This document shows positions 1-7,662 of a stretch of 11,978 nucleotides of DNA, in pieces. Position 1 is the first letter of the stretch; every line of letters begins with the position of its first letter. The DNA comes from Candidatus Melainabacteria bacterium (lineage in GTDB: Bacteria > Cyanobacteriota > Vampirovibrionia > Vampirovibrionales > JAJTHC01): the NCBI GenBank assembly GCA_026389055.1, contig JAPLIO010000166.1:1-11978 (forward strand). The letters run 5' to 3'. Both the position numbers and the translations under genes were made by a program. Below the pieces are notes generated by a model. It had not been told where the DNA came from. It saw nothing but the letters and a program-made list of their open reading frames with translations, and made no database searches.

Positions 1-694
1 ATTCGGCATCGCCATCTTTATACTGCCCAATGTTAATGCCCGTAATGGCAATATCCTTAAAGCCAGCATCTACCATTTGTTGCACTTGGCTAACCACTTG
101 CCCAACGGGTAAGCATCGGCTAGGGCCTCTGCCTTTCCAAATAATGCAATAGGTGCATTTGTAATCACACCCATCTTGAATTTTCAGGCTACCCCTCGTC
201 CGAGCAATACCTGCTGAATTGCCAACAGAAGAAACCAGTTCTCGGCTTTTTTCAAAGTCATCTACCAGCATCATGGGGCCATCGGCTAAATCTGCATAGT
301 AGTTTGAAAATTGAGTGGCTACTATATGAGGCAAGTTATCTTTAAAGTTGTTGCCAATAACAAAATCCACACCGCCTAAGGTTTGAAATGTTTCAGGCGA
401 AACTTGAGCATAACAGCCTGTTACGGCAATGCGGGCAGAGGGGTTTTGTCGTTTTGCTTTGCGAATGAGCCTTCGGCTTTCGGCATCGGCGTTTTCCGTA
501 ACGGTGCAGGTGTTAAAAACGTAAAGCGAAGCGGGTTGAGACGCTTCTAAAATCTGCCAGCCGAGCGTTTTAAACTGTTCCGCCAAGGCAGAAGATTCTA
601 ACAAATTGGTTTTACACCCTAGCGTAATAAATGCAACGGTATTTAGGGCTTCAATGCTAAAGCTAGGCGATACGGTTTCAAGTGCAGTCGTCAT
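1..694 (-). CDS. mtaB: MtaB-type tRNA methylthiotransferase (N-terminal part; C-terminus beyond window)
   Basis: Radical SAM methylthiotransferase, expected to add a methylthio group at C2 of N6-threonylcarbamoyladenosine-37 in tRNAs reading ANN codons. I translated 231 residues from ATG at 694-692; the frame stays open to the window edge. Seen: an N-terminal methylthiotransferase domain with three cysteines for the auxiliary cluster (C27 in 'TLGCKTN', C63 in 'NTCTVT', C94 in 'TGCYAQ'), then 'RTRGSLKIQDGCDYKCTYC' with the radical SAM CxxxCxxC at C176, C180 and C183, then 'ITGINIGQYKDG'. The RT-LKIQDGC and TGINIG wording favours MtaB over MiaB or RimO. It starts 5 bases after the accC stop, with only a weak TAAGA ribosome site, so translation may be coupled to accC. 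After the cluster motif it reads 'CIIWKGRG' where many relatives have 'CIIPxARG'. The radical SAM barrel remainder and TRAM domain lie outside the window. Confidence 0.88.
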   Translation of the reverse strand, partial: MTTALETVSPSFSIEALNTVAFITLGCKTNLLESSALAEQFKTLGWQILEASQPASLYVFNTCTVTENADAESRRLIRKAKRQNPSARIAVTGCYAQVSPETFQTLGGVDFVIGNNFKDNLPHIVATQFSNYYADLADGPMMLVDDFEKSRELVSSVGNSAGIARTRGSLKIQDGCDYKCTYCIIWKGRGPSRCLPVGQVVSQVQQMVDAGFKDIAITGINIGQYKDGDAE

Positions 695-699
695 TCTTA

Positions 700-2046
700 C
701 TAAACCAATTGATGTTCTTGCATGAAGTTGGTGTAAATTTCTTTGCCCGAAGTGAATGGCTCGTAAGTCATCATATGCTTATGGAACGGAATGGTGGTAG
801 GAATGCCTGTAATGGCATATTCATCCAAAGCTCGTTTCATGCGTTCAATGGCTTCTTCACGGGTAGCACCGTGGGTAATTAGCTTACCAATCAGGCTATC
901 ATAATAAGGAGGGAAGGCATAGCCAGCATAGGCGTGGCTATCCACCCGAACACCTGGCCCACCGGGGGCTAAGTAGCCATCAATGGTGCCGGGCATGGGC
1001 ATAAAATGACGGCTAGGGTCTTCGGCGTTAATACGGCATTCAATGGCATGCCCCCGAATCACCACGTCATCCTGCGTAAAGGCAAGGGGAATACCAGCAG
1101 CTGCTTTAATTTGTTCTTTTAGTAAATCAAAGCCTGTAATCATTTCGGTTACAGGGTGTTCTACTTGAATACGCGTGTTCATTTCCATGAAGTAGAAGTT
1201 CATATCAATATCAAACAACAATTCAATGGTACCCACGCCTTCATAGCCCAATTTCCGAACGGCTCTGAGGATTTTATTGCCCACTTGTTCCCGCAATTCA
1301 GGGCTAACCACTGGGGAAGGGGCTTCTTCAATCAGCTTTTGGTGCCTGCGTTGAATGGAACAATCCCGTTCGCCTAGGTGAACCACATTGCCGTAGCGGT
1401 CTGCCAAAATTTGAAATTCAATGTGCCGAGGTTTTAAAATGTATTTTTCAATGTATAAATCAGGATTCCCAAACGCTGCTAAGGCTTCCGCTTGGGCGGC
1501 GTTCATCATTTCTTCTACTTGCGATTCGTTTTCAATCAGCCGCATGCCTTTTCCGCCCCCGCCAGCGGTGGCTTTGGCTAGAATGGGGTAGCCAGCCTGT
1601 TTTGCCCATGCTTTCACAAGAGCAGGGTCTGTTATAATACCGTCTAGGCCGGGTACTACTGGCATACCAACGTCAATCATGGTTTGTTTGGCGGTGGCTT
1701 TGTCGCCCATTTGGCGGATGGATTCAGGTGAAGGCCCGATAAAGACTAAATCATGTTCTTTGCAAAGTTCGGCGAAATCGGCATTTTCTGCCATGAAGCC
1801 ATACCCAGGGTGAATGGCTTCTGCCCCAGACATCAGTGCGACGCTGATAATGTTGGGAATGTTAAGGTAGCTTTTGCTAGCAGGGGCAGGCCCGACGCAA
1901 TAGGCTTCATCTGCCATTAAAACGTGGAGGCTTTCGGCATCGGCTTGGGAATAAATGGCAACAGTGGCGACGCCTAATTCTTTGCAGGCACGAATAATGC
2001 GGAGTGCGATTTCGCCTCGGTTAGCAATCAGTACTTTTTTGAACAT
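700..2046 (-). CDS. accC: Biotin carboxylase subunit of acetyl-CoA carboxylase
   Basis: ATP-dependent carboxylation of biotin on the carrier protein AccB, the first half-reaction of malonyl-CoA synthesis for fatty acids; cytoplasmic. The 448-residue protein matches the usual ~450. Seen: N-terminal domain 'KKVLIANRGEIALRIIRA' (3-20), ATP-grasp glycine-rich loop 'KATAGGGGKGMRLI' (158-171), 'GERDCSIQRRHQK' (225-237), and 'FYFMEMNTRIQVEHPVTE' (284-301) carrying metal ligand E288 and catalytic R292 and E296. K116 and K158 for ATP binding are present. ATG at 2046 is preceded by AAAGGAA (2056-2062 on the plus strand), about 10 bases away. accB is not adjacent upstream, unlike the accBC operon of many bacteria; mtaB follows directly. 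The C-terminal wording 'YAITGIPTTIPFH' resembles cyanobacterial AccC from memory. A propionyl- or pyruvate-carboxylase subunit is less likely at this length and with these motifs. Confidence 0.95.
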   Translation of the reverse strand: MFKKVLIANRGEIALRIIRACKELGVATVAIYSQADAESLHVLMADEAYCVGPAPASKSYLNIPNIISVALMSGAEAIHPGYGFMAENADFAELCKEHDLVFIGPSPESIRQMGDKATAKQTMIDVGMPVVPGLDGIITDPALVKAWAKQAGYPILAKATAGGGGKGMRLIENESQVEEMMNAAQAEALAAFGNPDLYIEKYILKPRHIEFQILADRYGNVVHLGERDCSIQRRHQKLIEEAPSPVVSPELREQVGNKILRAVRKLGYEGVGTIELLFDIDMNFYFMEMNTRIQVEHPVTEMITGFDLLKEQIKAAAGIPLAFTQDDVVIRGHAIECRINAEDPSRHFMPMPGTIDGYLAPGGPGVRVDSHAYAGYAFPPYYDSLIGKLITHGATREEAIERMKRALDEYAITGIPTTIPFHKHMMTYEPFTSGKEIYTNFMQEHQLV

Positions 2047-2352
2047 AGGGTGTTGTTCCTTTTACGGTGATTGTTACAACAGAAATTTTAAGCTGTATTT
2101 AGTATCTCAAAAAAATAAGGGTAATGCACTTTTTTGTTTCATTTTTTAGCAGGAGATGAAAACGCTAGTGTTTAGCATTTTTTTCGCCTTACCTTGAGGC
2201 GTTTTCGCCCTTATTAGATGAATTTGGCATAACCGTGGGGGCGTGCTAGAATAGGGTTTTAAGGACGTTAATATCGTTCCACCATTTCTTGAATAGGGAA
2301 TACGGGTTTGATACAACAAAACACTTCAATGAGCTGAAAAGGTGGCATCATC
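2047..2352. other. Divergent intergenic region between accC and fic
   Basis: This spacer separates two genes transcribed away from each other and must hold both promoters. The fic promoter at 2224-2252 is clear. I see no convincing accC promoter: the accC-proximal part is AT-rich with A and T runs (2106-2115 and 2130-2146), and only weak -10-like hexamers occur. A short hairpin, CGCCT/AGGCG with a 7-base loop at 2185-2201 followed by TTTT, could be a weak terminator or chance. No coding frame was found. Confidence 0.6.
2224..2252 (+). promoter_or_regulatory. Sigma70-like promoter of fic
   Basis: TTGGCA at 2224-2229 (5 of 6 to the -35 consensus) is followed by exactly 17 bases and then TAGAAT at 2247-2252 (5 of 6 to the -10 consensus). 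A TG two bases upstream of the -10 makes it an extended -10 as well. Transcription would begin near 2259 and leave a leader of about 94 bases before the fic ATG. Assigned by pattern only. Confidence 0.55.
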
Positions 2353-2958
2353 ATGGTATTGGAAAACAAATTAAACATTAGCAGCCAAGTTGAACTAAGC
2401 ATAACGGAAGAACGGCTTAGCAAACAAAAAGCCAAACAACTATTTGAATCAGGCGAAATTGAAACCATAGCAGTAGGCACGTTTGCAGGTCTAGCCTTTA
2501 TTCACGCCTATTTGTTTTCGGAAATTTATGCGTTTGCTGGCAACATTCGAGAGGTTAACCTAGCCAAAGGCAATTTTCGGTTTGCTCCTATCATGTATTT
2601 AAAGCAGGCGTTAGACCATATTGACAAAATGCCCCAAGGCAACTTTGATGAGATTATTGAAAAATATGTGGAAATGAACATTGCCCACCCGTTTAGAGAA
2701 GGCAACGGCAGAGCCACCCGCTTGTGGTTGGATTTAATGCTAAAAAAAGAACTAAAGCTGGTGATTGATTGGAATTTGGTGGATAAAGAAGCCTACCTTA
2801 GTGCCATGGAACGTAGTGTGGTGAATACGGTTGAAATTAAAACCCTGCTAAAAAGTGCCTTAACCCCCCAAATTAACGACCGTACTTTGTTTATGAAGGG
2901 GCTAGATGTTAGCTATTATTATGAAGGCTACACCCACTTTAAAACCGAAGACTTGTAA
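2353..2958 (+). CDS. fic: Class III Fic protein adenylyltransferase (NmFic-like) with C-terminal autoinhibitory motif
   Basis: Fic-domain enzyme expected to transfer AMP from ATP to a hydroxyl of target proteins; characterised class III members such as NmFic AMPylate GyrB/ParE. At 201 residues it is close to NmFic (191). Seen: catalytic motif HPFREGNGR at 112-120 with H112, the substrate flap 'GNFRFAPIMYL' (73-83), 'LFESGEIETIAVGT' (30-43), and near the C-terminus 'SYYYEG' (187-192). The last matches the (S/T)xxxE(G/N) inhibitory helix that defines class III; E191 is the inhibitory glutamate, and Y188 corresponds to the tyrosine auto-AMPylated in NmFic. ATG at 2353 follows AAGGTGG (2339-2345) at 7 bases, giving about 12 extra N-terminal residues relative to NmFic. 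It has its own promoter and no adjacent antitoxin, as expected when the inhibitor is built in. Its cellular target here is inferred, not seen. Confidence 0.93.
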   Translation: MVLENKLNISSQVELSITEERLSKQKAKQLFESGEIETIAVGTFAGLAFIHAYLFSEIYAFAGNIREVNLAKGNFRFAPIMYLKQALDHIDKMPQGNFDEIIEKYVEMNIAHPFREGNGRATRLWLDLMLKKELKLVIDWNLVDKEAYLSAMERSVVNTVEIKTLLKSALTPQINDRTLFMKGLDVSYYYEGYTHFKTEDL

Positions 2959-3112
2959 GTTAAAGTCGCTAAAAACTTTAATCCCTAGCTTCTCTTCGAG
3001 AACAAGGAAGGCGGGTTTCAGAAATCCTCCAAAGTTTGCTATCCCTATATCCCCGAATAATCATACAGCCGTTCTTGTCCCAAGCTTGCAAAGTTTCTTT
3101 CTTGATGTTTCG

Positions 3113-3328
3113 CTATTTCCCAGAAGTATCCCATTCCCATTCGAAAGAAACGGTATCATTTTTATAGACCCATTGCTTTGTTCCTAGAGCACGAAAAGAG
3201 TATACTTCCCCAGCGATAGTTATACGATGTTGATGCCAAGCACGGGTGTTACCGCCTCGACTTGGCGGACGGGAGTTCTCATTTAAAAACGCTTTATATT
3301 CCTCAAAGTTTGCCTTTTCAATGTGCAT
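3113..3328 (-). CDS. Small hypothetical protein, probably truncated by an in-frame TAG
   Basis: 71 residues starting 'MHIEKANFEEYKAFL' at ATG 3328-3326, preceded by AAGGA at 7 bases spacing. It lies 13 bases after the RND stop, in the same direction, so it could be the last cistron of the efflux operon. No family recognised and no signal peptide or membrane segment. The product is charged and aromatic-rich, for example 'ITIAGEVYSFRALGTKQW' and 'SFEWEWDTSGK' just before the TAG. After that TAG the same frame stays open for 44 more protein-like codons ('RNIKKETLQAWDKNG' ... 'RLPCSRREARD') to a TAA at 2978-2980. A single-base change from a Tyr codon to TAG would explain this, the ancestral protein being about 116 residues. 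A start further upstream at 3433 is possible in frame but would overlap the RND gene and lacks support. Confidence 0.5.
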   Translation of the reverse strand: MHIEKANFEEYKAFLNENSRPPSRGGNTRAWHQHRITIAGEVYSFRALGTKQWVYKNDTVSFEWEWDTSGK

Positions 3329-3341
3329 ATCCGTTTCCTTA

Positions 3342-4826
3342 TCAATCCACCGATGCGGGTTTTTTCTTCTTCGTGAATCGATTAAACAGGCCTTCCGCCA
3401 TGGCCTTGATGAGGACGTATTGGACTGGCACAATAAACAAAGTCAGCACCGTGGAAAAAACCATGCCACCAAACACCGCCGTGCCAATTACTTGGCGTGA
3501 AGCCGCACCCGCACCATCCGCAAAAACCAACGGCACAACCCCAATAATAAACGCCAAAGAAGTCATCACAATCGGGCGAAACCGCAAAATAGAAGCCTGA
3601 ATAGCCGCCTGCACCAACGGCACGCCACGCTCCCGAAGCTGGTTGGCAAATTCCACAATCAAAATCGCATTTTTAGAAGCCAAGCCCACCAACAACACCA
3701 TGCCCACCTGCGTAAACACGTTATTATCCATCCCCCTTAGTTGAATGGCTAACAACGCCCCCAACATCGCCAACGGTACGGAAAGCACGATTATCAGTGG
3801 GTCTACAAAGCTTTCATACTGGGCAGCCAACACCAAGTAAACAAACACAATACCCAAGCCCAAAAATAACAGCGTTTGCCCGCCAGATTGCAACTGTTCC
3901 AAATACAACCCAGACCATTCAAACCCAAACTGCTTGGGCAAATGAGACGTTAAATTTTCCATTGCCGTAATAGCCTGCCCCGAAGAAATACCCGTACTAG
4001 GCGACCCATTAATTTCAGTTGACCGAAACAAATTGTAGTGCGTAATAATTTGAGGCCCCGTTTCTTCCTTCACCGAAGCCACCGTAGTAATTGGGGTAAC
4101 TTCGCCATTATTTCGCCGAACGTACAATTCGTTAAACACGGAAGGATTATCCCGAAACTGGGCATCTGCTTGGGCATAAACCCTGTAAGAGCGGTTTTCA
4201 AACGTAAAATCGTTCACATAAGCAGACCCCAACATTACTTGGAGAGTTCGCATAATTTCACCGACAGAAAGCCCCATGGTAATGGCTTTTTCTCTATCGA
4301 CGTTAATTTTTAGCAGGGGGCTGTCCGTATTAAAAGTGGCGAAAACGCCAGTCAATTCTTTGGTTTTTTGGCTTTCACCCATCAGCTGAAATTGAGCTTG
4401 AGCCAATTCCGAAAGCGGTGCGGTGCCAGATTTATCTTGTAAGAAAAATTGAAAGCCCCCCAAATTGCCGATACCCCGCACCGAAGGCGGTTCAAACGGA
4501 ATCACAATGGCATCAGGAATGCCGAGCAGTGGCATCCGAATTTTGTTGATAATGGCTGCGGCAGATTGCCCATGCCCTGTGCGTTCTGAAATGGATTTGA
4601 GCGGTACAAACATCAACGCCTTGTTGGGGGAATTACCGCCAAAACCAAAGCCGTTAGTGGCAAAAACGCCGTTCACTTCCTTGTGCGGTTCGATAATTTT
4701 TTCCACTTTGGCGATGACTTTTCGCATATAATCCTGCGAAGCTCCTTCGGGGGCTTGCGTGGCGATGATGAAATAGCCTTGGTCTTCAGTCGGAACAAAG
4801 CCTTTGGGTACGATGACAAACAACAA
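3342..4826 (-). CDS. RND efflux permease, C-terminal half (fragment of a disrupted gene)
   Basis: Second half of an AcrB/HAE1-type proton-driven multidrug exporter. The open frame gives 494 residues from a TTG codon at 4826-4824; its frame is closed upstream by a TAA at 4848-4850. Seen: the start of the second periplasmic domain, 'PKGFVPTEDQGYF' (7-19), the porter and docking domain through about residue 310, then TM8-12 with 'VGMVLLVGLASKNAILIVEF' (374-393), whose K385 corresponds to the essential TM10 lysine of AcrB. The end, rich in lysine ('FTKKKK'), is a normal RND terminus. Missing relative to AcrB is almost all of TM7 and the preceding cytoplasmic loop, so on its own this piece has no helix to thread its periplasmic domain. 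TTG has no good ribosome site, so independent translation is doubtful; it is most likely pseudogene remnant or assembly damage. Confidence 0.7.
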   Translation of the reverse strand: MLFVIVPKGFVPTEDQGYFIIATQAPEGASQDYMRKVIAKVEKIIEPHKEVNGVFATNGFGFGGNSPNKALMFVPLKSISERTGHGQSAAAIINKIRMPLLGIPDAIVIPFEPPSVRGIGNLGGFQFFLQDKSGTAPLSELAQAQFQLMGESQKTKELTGVFATFNTDSPLLKINVDREKAITMGLSVGEIMRTLQVMLGSAYVNDFTFENRSYRVYAQADAQFRDNPSVFNELYVRRNNGEVTPITTVASVKEETGPQIITHYNLFRSTEINGSPSTGISSGQAITAMENLTSHLPKQFGFEWSGLYLEQLQSGGQTLLFLGLGIVFVYLVLAAQYESFVDPLIIVLSVPLAMLGALLAIQLRGMDNNVFTQVGMVLLVGLASKNAILIVEFANQLRERGVPLVQAAIQASILRFRPIVMTSLAFIIGVVPLVFADGAGAASRQVIGTAVFGGMVFSTVLTLFIVPVQYVLIKAMAEGLFNRFTKKKKPASVD

Positions 4827-4855
4827 GTTCTCCGTGTTGAGGGGCTTTTAAAAAC
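4786..4855 (-). other. Junction of frameshift and ~45-residue deletion in the RND gene
   Basis: The two RND frames overlap here. Reading on the minus strand, the N-terminal frame passes TTTTTAAAAGCCCC (4854-4841) and ends at TGA 4788-4786. The C-terminal frame is +1 relative to it and is closed by TAA within that same run. Family proteins have about 60 residues between the end of TM6 and the conserved EDQG; here fewer than 20 codons remain. This is therefore a deletion of roughly 135 bases combined with a shift, not a simple indel. The shift direction is +1, so a classical -1 slippery-site recoding does not fit. Confidence 0.7.
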
Positions 4856-6348
4856 AAGGCGGAAAGTGCAGGCGTTAGTGTAATGGCATTAAACGCTGAA
4901 ATGCTCACGCTAAAGGCGATTGTCAATGCAAATTGTTGATACAGTAAACCCGTAGTACCAGGGAAAAAGGAAACGGGCACAAACACGGCAATTAGCACCA
5001 ACGCCGTAGCAATAACCGCCCCGAATACTTCATCCATCCCTTTTTTGGCGGCTTCAAAGGGGCTCATGGTGGGGTTTTCTTCCAGTTGCCGTGTGATGTT
5101 TTCAATCACAACAATAGCATCATCTACCACAATGCCTGTGGCTAGAATAATGCCGAACATGGTCAGCAAGTTGATGCTAAAGCCAAACAGCTTCATAATA
5201 AAGAACGTACCAATCAGCGAAACGGGGATGGTTAGGGCGGGAATCAGGGTGGTTCGCCAGTTTTGTAGGAAGAGGAAAATAACCAGCACCACGAAGAAAA
5301 TGGCTTCCAGTAAGGTTTTTCGCACTTCTTTGATGGAATCGTCAATAAAGGTGGTGGGGTCGAAGCCTACTTCATAGGTTAAGCCTTCAGGGAAGGTTTG
5401 TTTCAAGCGTTGCAATTCCGCCCGCACTTCGGTGGCTAGCTGTAACGCGTTAGACCCCGGTAATTGCACCAAGCCAAACCCAACGGAATTTTTGCCAGAC
5501 CAGCGAATTTCTTTGCTATAATCTTCCGCCCCTAGTTCAGCCCTACCCACATCTTGCAAGCGAACAACACTGCCGTTTGCTCCTTGATGCACCACCAAAT
5601 TAGCGAAGTCTTCCGCTGTTTTTAGTCTGCCTTCAACCAATACAGGCAGTTGGTACAAGTGTTCCGATTTCATGGGGTGTTGCCCAATTTGCCCCGCAGG
5701 TACTTCTACGTTTTGTTCTTGTAGGGCAGTAATCACATCTGTAACGCTTAGGTGCCTAGCGGCTAATTGAATGGGGTTTAACCATAACCGCATGGCGTAT
5801 TTACGGTCGCCAAACATGTTAATACGCCCTAGCCCTTTAATGCGTTTGAGTTTTTCAACCACGTTGCGTTCCACATAGTTAGAAAGAAACGAATGCGTAT
5901 AGCGGTTATCTGGGCTGAAAAACGCCAAGCCCATAATGAAAGCTTCGCTTTCTTTTTGAACGCTTAAGCCCGTTTGTTTTACTTCTTGAGGCAACCGCCC
6001 TGTGGCTATATCGACCCTGTTTTTAACGTCCATCAAGGCTTTGTCCACGTCTTTTCCGTGGTCAAAGGTTACGGAAATAGACGAAAGTCCGTCGTTGGTA
6101 GACGTTGATTGCAGATACTTCATGCCTTCTACGCCGTTAATTTCTTGTTCCAACGGGTTGGTAACGGCAGATTCGACGGTTTCCGCATTCGCACCTGGGT
6201 AGATGGCGGTTACGGTAATTTTAGGCGGAGCAATATCTGGGTATTGCTGCACGGGTAAGGAAATCATGCCAATTACGCCCATCAACACAATGACGGCGGC
6301 TATAACAGTGGCAAAAATAGGGCGTTTAATAAAATAATCTGAAAACAT
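4786..6348 (-). CDS. RND efflux permease, N-terminal half (fragment of a disrupted gene)
   Basis: First half of an AcrB/MexB-like inner-membrane permease (HAE1 family). Seen in 520 residues: TM1 'FATVIAAVIVLMGVIGMISL' (12-31), periplasmic porter sequence with 'TSTNDGLSSISVTF' (82-95), then TM2-6, including the TM4 proton-relay pair D409-D410 in 'GIVVDDAIVVIENI', and 'LTPALSALFLK' (491-501) at the end of TM6. The last 19 residues after K501 are out-of-frame sequence. A normal permease is about 1030-1050 residues; joining the two halves gives about 1000. ATG at 6348 lies 6 bases after the upstream fusion-protein stop. A perfect AGGAGG lies inside the end of that gene, 14 bases from the ATG, suggesting coupled translation. 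Substrates cannot be read from the sequence. Confidence 0.8.
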   Translation of the reverse strand: MFSDYFIKRPIFATVIAAVIVLMGVIGMISLPVQQYPDIAPPKITVTAIYPGANAETVESAVTNPLEQEINGVEGMKYLQSTSTNDGLSSISVTFDHGKDVDKALMDVKNRVDIATGRLPQEVKQTGLSVQKESEAFIMGLAFFSPDNRYTHSFLSNYVERNVVEKLKRIKGLGRINMFGDRKYAMRLWLNPIQLAARHLSVTDVITALQEQNVEVPAGQIGQHPMKSEHLYQLPVLVEGRLKTAEDFANLVVHQGANGSVVRLQDVGRAELGAEDYSKEIRWSGKNSVGFGLVQLPGSNALQLATEVRAELQRLKQTFPEGLTYEVGFDPTTFIDDSIKEVRKTLLEAIFFVVLVIFLFLQNWRTTLIPALTIPVSLIGTFFIMKLFGFSINLLTMFGIILATGIVVDDAIVVIENITRQLEENPTMSPFEAAKKGMDEVFGAVIATALVLIAVFVPVSFFPGTTGLLYQQFALTIAFSVSISAFNAITLTPALSALFLKAPQHGELVVCHRTQRLCSD

Positions 6349-6354
6349 AGAAGC

Positions 6355-7626
6355 TTAATGAGCCTCCTGTTGTTGTTGCGATGGCTGCTGGGTGGGTAAT
6401 TGCATAACCAACGCCCCTTCTTGCAATTTCTGAATACCTTGCGTGATGATTTTCGTTTCCTTGGGCAACGGCGTTAATAGCTGATAACTATTGCCTTGAA
6501 TACTGCCTAGCGTTACAGGGTGAAGTTTTGCCGTAAACGTTTGCCCTTCGGCAGGTTTAGCAATGTACACAAACGGTTGCCCCGCCATCCGAAACACGGC
6601 AGAAACAGGCACGGTTATTGCTTGCCGTTGTTGCCACACGAATTGCGTTTTCACCTTTTGCATGGGTAGAAAATGACCGCCCCGCAAGGGAGCTTTGACC
6701 AACACGGTTTGAGATGCCTCTTCTACTGATGGCGATTTAAACACCACGCGGGTGGTTGCCAAAACCGCATCGGCATCATCTAAAATACGAATAACACCGC
6801 CTAATTTCACCTTATGGGCTTGCTGGGCAGGCAGGGCAATTGAAACTTCATTTTGTTGCGTACTGATGAATGAAGCTAACGGCACTTGATTATCCACCAC
6901 ATCGCCCACTTTGGCTTTGATTTCGCCTAGGGTGCCACTAAAGGGGGCTTTCACCGTGTAGCGTTGCTGTTGAATACTAACCGCCCGTTGGGAAGCCCGC
7001 TGAGCCGAAACAGTGTGCATTGATTGGGTTTTTCGTTGTTGGTTGGCTGCAATCGTCGCATCTAACGCCGATAGTTTTTTGGCAAGTTCCGTCACGGTAG
7101 TTGAAAATTGTTCCGCTTCTTTCACTGCAACCGTATCATCTTTCGCTAGTTGTTGAAACCGCCCCAACTGGGTTTTGTTAAAATTCAAAGAAGCCTGCAC
7201 CCCTTGCTTTTCTGCTTGCAAGGCTTTAATTTGTTGATTCAATACGGCGGTTTCTTGCTGGCTAGCTGAAACAACGGCTCCCAAGCTTTCCACCAAGGCT
7301 TGTTGCTGCCCCGAAAACAACTGAAACAACGGTTGCCCTGCATGAACGGTTTGCCCATCTGCCACCAAAATGTTAGCAATTCTGCCCGTTTCTTCCGAAA
7401 ATAACATCGTGGCTTTGTCTGAAATCACTTCGCCTAAGTAACTAGAAGCATCTAAAACAGGGTGCTTGGCTAACGATGCTATCACTACAGGAATGGCTTG
7501 CGGAGCCGTAGGTTGATTGGCTTGGGATTTCGGCATCCACAACGGGAAGCTAAGTACCCCAACACCTAAAACAACGCCCCCTATTAAATAAGGCGATTGT
7601 GTAAAGCGAGACCAAAAAGTAGACAT
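6355..7626 (-). CDS. Periplasmic membrane fusion protein of RND efflux system (AcrA/HlyD family)
   Basis: Adaptor linking the inner-membrane permease to the outer-membrane channel. The 423-residue protein has an uncleaved-looking N-terminal membrane anchor (12-30, 'PYLIGGVVLGVGVLSFPLW') and no lipobox cysteine, unlike AcrA itself. Then come the first lipoyl half 'GRIANILVADGQTVHAGQPL' (81-100), a Gln-rich helical hairpin (about 104-220), the second lipoyl half with 'YTVKAPFSGTLGEIKAKVGD' (223-242), a beta-barrel (about 257-335), a membrane-proximal domain (336-410), and a Gln-rich tail ending 'QQQQEAH'. Start ATG 7626 has AAAGGAA about 10 bases upstream. It sits 36 bases after the OMF stop and 6 bases before the permease, which fixes its role in one tripartite operon. 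Sequence appears intact, in contrast to the downstream permease. Confidence 0.92.
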   Translation of the reverse strand: MSTFWSRFTQSPYLIGGVVLGVGVLSFPLWMPKSQANQPTAPQAIPVVIASLAKHPVLDASSYLGEVISDKATMLFSEETGRIANILVADGQTVHAGQPLFQLFSGQQQALVESLGAVVSASQQETAVLNQQIKALQAEKQGVQASLNFNKTQLGRFQQLAKDDTVAVKEAEQFSTTVTELAKKLSALDATIAANQQRKTQSMHTVSAQRASQRAVSIQQQRYTVKAPFSGTLGEIKAKVGDVVDNQVPLASFISTQQNEVSIALPAQQAHKVKLGGVIRILDDADAVLATTRVVFKSPSVEEASQTVLVKAPLRGGHFLPMQKVKTQFVWQQRQAITVPVSAVFRMAGQPFVYIAKPAEGQTFTAKLHPVTLGSIQGNSYQLLTPLPKETKIITQGIQKLQEGALVMQLPTQQPSQQQQEAH

Positions 7627-7662
7627 TTGAAACAGATTCCTTTGAAGTTTTAAAAAAAATGA

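Noticed and set aside
2185..2201. CGCCT/AGGCG hairpin with TTTT as a terminator
   Set aside because: Only five base pairs with a seven-base loop, and no gene ends nearby on the plus strand; noted within the intergenic entry only.
3329..3433. Upstream extension of the small minus-strand gene to 106 residues
   Set aside because: The extension overlaps the RND 3' end in another frame and reads unlike protein; ATG at 3328 has a good AAGGA site.
3246..3600. Two overlapping plus-strand open frames (84 and 112 residues)
   Set aside because: They lie antisense to the RND C-terminus and the small gene; no ribosome site and no protein-like composition.
4841..4854. Programmed -1 frameshift at TTTTTAAAAGCCCC in the RND gene
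   Set aside because: The downstream frame is +1, not -1, and about 45 conserved residues are missing, which recoding cannot restore.
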